Assembly: GCA_964599565.1 (NCBI GenBank)
Contig: CAZRFE010000035.1
Span: 1-25,287 of the forward strand
DNA: 25,287 bases
Origin: JAJUFS01 sp964599565
Lineage (GTDB): Bacteria; Pseudomonadota; Gammaproteobacteria; Natronospirales; JAJUFS01
Direction of reading: 5' to 3'
Position 1 is the stretch's first letter, and each line of letters starts with the position of its first letter. Below are positions 21,899-25,287 of this stretch, one piece after another. The notes beneath the pieces were generated by a model, which did no database searches, had not been told where the DNA came from, and worked only from the letters and a program-made list of their open reading frames with translations. The position numbers and the translations under genes were made by a program.

Positions 21899-22228
21899 AT
21901 GAATTTCTTCATCAGTGATGCCATGGCTGCTGCAGGTCCTGCCCAGCAGGGCAGCCCGCTCATGAGCCTGCTGCCACTCGTCATCATCTTCGTGATCTTC
22001 TATTTCCTGCTCATTCGTCCGCAGACGAAGCGCGCCAAGGAACATCGCAAGATGGTCGAAGCGATGGCCGTCGGCGACGAGGTCGTCACCAACGGCGGCA
22101 TCGCGGGCAAGGTGACGAAGGTCGGTGAGCAGTTCGTTGCCGTCGAGGCCGCGGAAGGCGTCGAGCTCAAGGTGCAGAAGCACGCGATCGCCACGGTGTT
22201 GCCGAAAGGCACGCTCAAGACGCTCTGA
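21899..22228 (+). CDS. yajC: Sec translocon accessory protein YajC
   Basis: A 109-residue inner-membrane protein with one membrane helix (about 22-40) ending in the family mark FYFLLIRPQTKRAKEHRKM. A cytoplasmic domain follows, with VGDEVVTNGGIAGKVTKV. It associates with SecDF. A strong AAGGGGAG precedes the ATG. secD starts 12 bases after its stop, so yajC-secD-secF are one transcript. Confidence 0.96.
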   Translation: MNFFISDAMAAAGPAQQGSPLMSLLPLVIIFVIFYFLLIRPQTKRAKEHRKMVEAMAVGDEVVTNGGIAGKVTKVGEQFVAVEAAEGVELKVQKHAIATVLPKGTLKTL

Positions 22229-22239
22229 GCGGCGCCACG

Positions 22240-24057
22240 ATGAACCATTATCCTTTCTGGAAGAACGCACTTGTCGTGCTGGTTGCGGTTGCCTCGCTGA
22301 TCGTCGCGCTGCCGAATTTCTACGGTGAAGACCCCGCCGTGCAGGTGTCGCACGAAGCGGATCCGGTGAGCGACACGCTGGTTACGCGCGTACGCGCGGA
22401 GCTCGAGCAGGCAAAGTTGCCCGTCAAGTCGGTGGCGAACGAAGACGGCATGCTGCTCGCACGCTTCCCCGAGACCGAATCGCAGCTGCGCGCAGTCGAA
22501 GTGCTGCAGGCGGCGCTTGGAAGCGACTACACCGTTGCGTTGAACCTCGCGCCGCGCACGCCCGACTGGCTGGATGCGCTCGGCCTGCGGCCGATGAACC
22601 TCGGTCTTGACCTGCGCGGCGGCGTTCATTTCCTGCTCGAGGTCGACATGAATGCCGCACTCTCGCAGGCGCTGGAGCGTTACGAGAGCGACATCCGCGC
22701 GCTGCTGCGCGAGCAGGACATCCGCTACTCCGGCGCGACGCTCGACGGCCGGAACATCCGCGTCACGCTGCGCGACGCCGGCGACCTCGAAGAAGCTGCG
22801 CGCCAGTTGCGCAGCGAGTTTCCGCGTCTTGCCGTCAGCATTGACGAGGACGCGTCGGAGCCGGTGCTGCTTGCATCGGTGACCGAAGAACGCATTCGCG
22901 AAATCCGCAACGCCGCCATCCAGCAGAACACGACGACCATCCGCAACCGCGTCAACGAGCTTGGCGTGTCCGAACCGCTCGTGCAGCGCCAGGGCGCGAA
23001 CGGCATTGTCGTGCAGTTGCCCGGCGTGCAGGACACCGCGCGCGCGAAGAAGATCATCAGTGCAACCGCGACCGTGGAGTTCCGCATGGTTGCAAAGCCG
23101 GGCGAGATCGGTGCGAAGACCTACGAGCGGCGCGGCGGCGGTCCGTCCGTGCAGTTGAGCCGCGACATCATCGTTACCGGCGACCAGCTCACCGATGCCT
23201 CGTCCGGCTTCGACCAGAACAACCAGCCCGCGGTGAACGTGAATCTCGACTCGCAGGGCGGCCGGCGCATGCTGGAAACCACGCGCGCGAATGTCGGCAA
23301 TCCGATGGCGGTGGTTTTCATCGAGAACGTTCCGTACACGGTGATGGTGAACGGCGAGGCGGAAACGCGATTCCGCACGGTGGAGGAAACCATCTCCGTC
23401 GCAACCATCCAGGGCGTGTTCTCGAACCGCTTCCAGATCACGGGTCTTGAACCCGCGGAAGCGCGCAACCTTGCGCTGCTGCTGCGCGCGGGCTCGCTCG
23501 CGGCACCGATCAACATCGTCGAGGAGCGCGCGATCACCCCGAGTCTCGGTGCGGACAACATCGCGCAGGGCATGAACGCGGTGCTGATCGGCTCGCTGCT
23601 CGTGTTCGTGTTCATGGCGCTGTACTACCGTGCGTTTGGCATGATTGCGAACGTCGGCCTGATCTTCAACGTCGTGCAGATCGTTGCCGTGCTGTCGCTG
23701 CTGCAGGCAACGCTGACGTTGCCCGGCATCGCCGGCATCGTGCTCACGATCGGCATGGCGGTCGATGCCAACGTGCTGATCTTCGAGCGCATGCGCGAGG
23801 AGCTTCGCGTCGGCAGTTCGCCGCAGGCGGCGATCACGGCCGGTTACGACAAGGCGCTGTCCAGCATTCTCGACGGCAACATCACGACGTTGATCGCAGG
23901 CCTGGTGCTGTTCGTGTTCGGTACGGGACCGATCAAGGGTTTCGCCGTCACGCTGTCCATCGGCATCGTCACCTCGATGTTCACGGCGATCATCGCGACG
24001 CGCGCCATCGTCAATGCGACCTGCGGCAATCGCCGCCTGCAGACGCTCTGGATCTGA
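22240..24057 (+). CDS. secD: Protein translocase subunit SecD
   Basis: A 605-residue RND-superfamily protein (615 in E. coli). It has an N-terminal membrane segment (about 8-26), a large periplasmic P1 region with LGLDLRGGVHFLLEVDM (121-137), and five C-terminal membrane helices from about 445. Signatures in the latter are GMAVDANVLIFERMREEL and DGNITTLIAGLVLFVFGTGPIKGFAVTL. With SecF it uses proton or sodium motive force to pull preproteins through SecYEG on the periplasmic side. The ribosome-binding site is weak, and translation is likely coupled to yajC. Confidence 0.97.
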   Translation: MNHYPFWKNALVVLVAVASLIVALPNFYGEDPAVQVSHEADPVSDTLVTRVRAELEQAKLPVKSVANEDGMLLARFPETESQLRAVEVLQAALGSDYTVALNLAPRTPDWLDALGLRPMNLGLDLRGGVHFLLEVDMNAALSQALERYESDIRALLREQDIRYSGATLDGRNIRVTLRDAGDLEEAARQLRSEFPRLAVSIDEDASEPVLLASVTEERIREIRNAAIQQNTTTIRNRVNELGVSEPLVQRQGANGIVVQLPGVQDTARAKKIISATATVEFRMVAKPGEIGAKTYERRGGGPSVQLSRDIIVTGDQLTDASSGFDQNNQPAVNVNLDSQGGRRMLETTRANVGNPMAVVFIENVPYTVMVNGEAETRFRTVEETISVATIQGVFSNRFQITGLEPAEARNLALLLRAGSLAAPINIVEERAITPSLGADNIAQGMNAVLIGSLLVFVFMALYYRAFGMIANVGLIFNVVQIVAVLSLLQATLTLPGIAGIVLTIGMAVDANVLIFERMREELRVGSSPQAAITAGYDKALSSILDGNITTLIAGLVLFVFGTGPIKGFAVTLSIGIVTSMFTAIIATRAIVNATCGNRRLQTLWI

Positions 24058-24067
24058 GGCCAACGAC

Positions 24068-25000
24068 ATGGAATTTTTCAAGAAACAGACCAACGTCGAC
24101 TTCATCGGCCTGCGCGTGCCGGCATTCGTGCTGTCGCTGCTGCTGGTTGCCGCATCGATCGGTTCGATGGCGGTGCGTGGGTTCAATTTCAGCATCGATT
24201 TCACGGGCGGCGCGCTGCTGCAGATGACGTACCCGGGACCGGTCGAACTCGAACCGGTGCGCGCGCTGCTCGAAGAGCAGGGTTATGCGGGCGCCGTCGT
24301 GCAGCATTTCGGAAACACGTCCGACCTGCTGATTCGCATGCAGATCGAGGACGAAGGCTCGGTCATGCAGGTCCGGGAAGACGTGCTGCACATCCTGCAG
24401 AGCGAGACGCCGGAAGTCGTGATGCGGCGGGGCGAATATGTCGGACCGCAGGTCGGCGAGCAGCTCACCAACCAGGGCATCCAGGCGGCGCTGTTCGCGC
24501 TGCTCGGCATCCTCATCTATGTATCGATGCGGTTCCAGTGGAAACTGTCGGTCGGCGCGGTTGCCGCGCTCGCGCACGACAGCATCATTGCACTCGGGCT
24601 GGTTTCCTTTTTCCGCATGCCGTTCGACCTGACGGTGCTGGCTGCGGTGCTGACACTGATTGGCTATTCGCTGAACGATACCGTTGTCGTCTATGACCGC
24701 ATCCGCGAGAACTTCCGCCTGATGCGTTCCGACGACATCATCTCGATCACCAATGCCTCCATCAACCAGACGCTGGCGCGTACGGTGATGACGGGCGTCA
24801 CCACGCTGCTCGTGCTGGCGGCGCTGTTCTACTTCGGTGGCGAGACGTTCTACAGTTTCACGCTCGCGCTCATCTTCGGCATCATCGTCGGCACATACTC
24901 GACGATCTTCATTGCAACGCCGGTGTCGCTGATGATGGGGCTGACGCGTGAAGACCTGCTGCCGCTGAAGGAGAAGCAGCCGATCGACGACATGCCCTGA
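24068..25000 (+). CDS. secF: Protein translocase subunit SecF
   Basis: A 310-residue partner of SecD. N-terminal membrane segment about 16-36, then FNFSIDFTGGALLQMTY (39-55), a periplasmic P1 domain and five membrane helices from about 135. The conserved IGYSLNDTVVVYDRIREN and the NQTLARTVMTGVTTLLVLAALFYFGG segment, given here in outline, are typical. The start at 24068 follows the secD stop by ten bases, with TGAGG overlapping that stop as the ribosome-binding site. A longer in-frame start inside secD is rejected. Confidence 0.96.
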   Translation: MEFFKKQTNVDFIGLRVPAFVLSLLLVAASIGSMAVRGFNFSIDFTGGALLQMTYPGPVELEPVRALLEEQGYAGAVVQHFGNTSDLLIRMQIEDEGSVMQVREDVLHILQSETPEVVMRRGEYVGPQVGEQLTNQGIQAALFALLGILIYVSMRFQWKLSVGAVAALAHDSIIALGLVSFFRMPFDLTVLAAVLTLIGYSLNDTVVVYDRIRENFRLMRSDDIISITNASINQTLARTVMTGVTTLLVLAALFYFGGETFYSFTLALIFGIIVGTYSTIFIATPVSLMMGLTREDLLPLKEKQPIDDMP

Positions 25001-25151
25001 AATCGCCACAGGGCTGCATCTGTTGCGCCAGTCCTGCGTTGCGCGTCCGGCTGCGGTGCTCGTTTACTGGTTGTAAAGTCCGCTCCTCGTCGAACGCGCG
25101 CCTTGTCCTGGCATCAACAGCTGCACCCCTGAGACGATTTATCCGCTCTCG

Positions 25152-25190
25152 AAAAGAAAAAAGCCGCGCGAAGCGCGGCCTTTTTCTTTT
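25152..25190. terminator. Strong bidirectional terminator between secF and suhB
   Basis: GCCGCGC (25163-25169) pairs perfectly with GCGCGGC (25173-25179) around GAA. The stem is extended by an A-rich left arm and a TTTTTCTTTT right arm with one mismatch. It serves secF on the plus strand and the convergent gene on the minus strand. Confidence 0.92.
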
Positions 25191-25207
25191 GGCCTTCAGC
25201 CTGTCTT

Positions 25208-25287
25208 TCACACCAGCGGCCGCAGCACCTTTGCCATTTCCGCGAACAGTTTCGGATTCGCGGCAAGGATGTTGCCGGTCTCAAGGT
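25208..25287 (-). CDS. suhB: C-terminal end of an inositol monophosphatase family protein (SuhB-like), 5' end beyond window
   Basis: The last 25 codons and the TGA (25210-25208) are visible. The ending reads LETGNILAANPKLFAEMAKV followed by LRPLV. The GNILAANPK block is the typical end of SuhB/inositol-1-monophosphatases. A suhB gene convergent to secF is also a familiar gammaproteobacterial neighbour. The catalytic motifs lie outside the window, so the call rests on the short C-terminal match plus position. Confidence 0.7.
   Translation of the reverse strand, partial: LETGNILAANPKLFAEMAKVLRPLV

Noticed and set aside
22000..24204. A 734-codon minus-strand open frame opposite yajC-secD-secF
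   Set aside because: It mirrors the codon bias of well-identified Sec genes, shows low-complexity His/Arg-rich translation, and has no recognised motif.
25001..25151. A small gene or RNA between secF and the terminator
   Set aside because: No open frame with a ribosome-binding site and no clear fold was seen; it is probably the 3' untranslated region of secF.

Overview
The window reads as a chromosomal segment of a high-GC gammaproteobacterium. The queA-tgt-yajC-secD-secF block followed by a convergent suhB-like end, and the xerD-dsbC pair, are gene orders familiar from that class. A DUF3450-linked TonB operon points to a free-living, TonB-transporter-using lineage. I cannot fix the genus from the sequence. 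No insertion sequence, prophage, CRISPR array or integrase-associated att site was seen; the only tyrosine recombinase is the housekeeping XerD.

Region 1 (1-8521) is branched-chain acyl-CoA metabolism. On the minus strand lie isovaleryl-CoA dehydrogenase, an acetyl-CoA acetyltransferase and the methylcrotonyl-CoA carboxylase carboxyltransferase subunit (cut by the left edge), with leucine dehydrogenase as a separate minus-strand unit just upstream. Divergent from leucine dehydrogenase is a 1145-residue fused B12-dependent acyl-CoA mutase (IcmF type). Together they take leucine to isovaleryl-CoA and onward. The mutase could feed a side stream (isobutyryl/butyryl- or pivalyl-CoA) into the same pathway.

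Region 2 (8566-14332) is a seven-gene plus-strand operon for an energised TonB system: DUF3450 protein, long ExbB with periplasmic extension (TtpC type), short ExbB, two tandem ExbDs, TonB and a secreted TPR protein. Several cistrons overlap by ATGA, and a strong terminator closes the operon.

Region 3 (14333-17375) holds xerD, dsbC, and on the minus strand tRNA-Leu(CAA), a zinc-ribbon Nudix hydrolase and the 7Fe ferredoxin fdxA. The Nudix gene begins about 24 nt after the tRNA CCA end.

Region 4 (17376-19611) is a small plus-strand signalling module: an ECF-type sigma factor, an overlapping membrane protein with an HxxxCxxC anti-sigma motif, and an exported protein with two PDZ domains and no protease domain.

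Region 5 (19651-25287) is queA-tgt (queuosine tRNA modification) followed by yajC-secD-secF (Sec translocon accessory complex), a strong bidirectional terminator, and the 3' end of a convergent suhB-like gene.

No stretch longer than 300 bases lacks a gene. The largest gaps are 4811-5083 (divergent promoters), 8522-8796 (terminator plus TonB operon leader), 14285-14517 (terminator plus xerD leader) and 25001-25207 (terminator). The most interesting points are the mixed active-site signature of the IcmF-type mutase and its leucine-pathway setting, the sigma/anti-sigma/double-PDZ module, the tRNA-Nudix linkage, and the repeated occurrence of short perfect hairpins directly in front of start codons.
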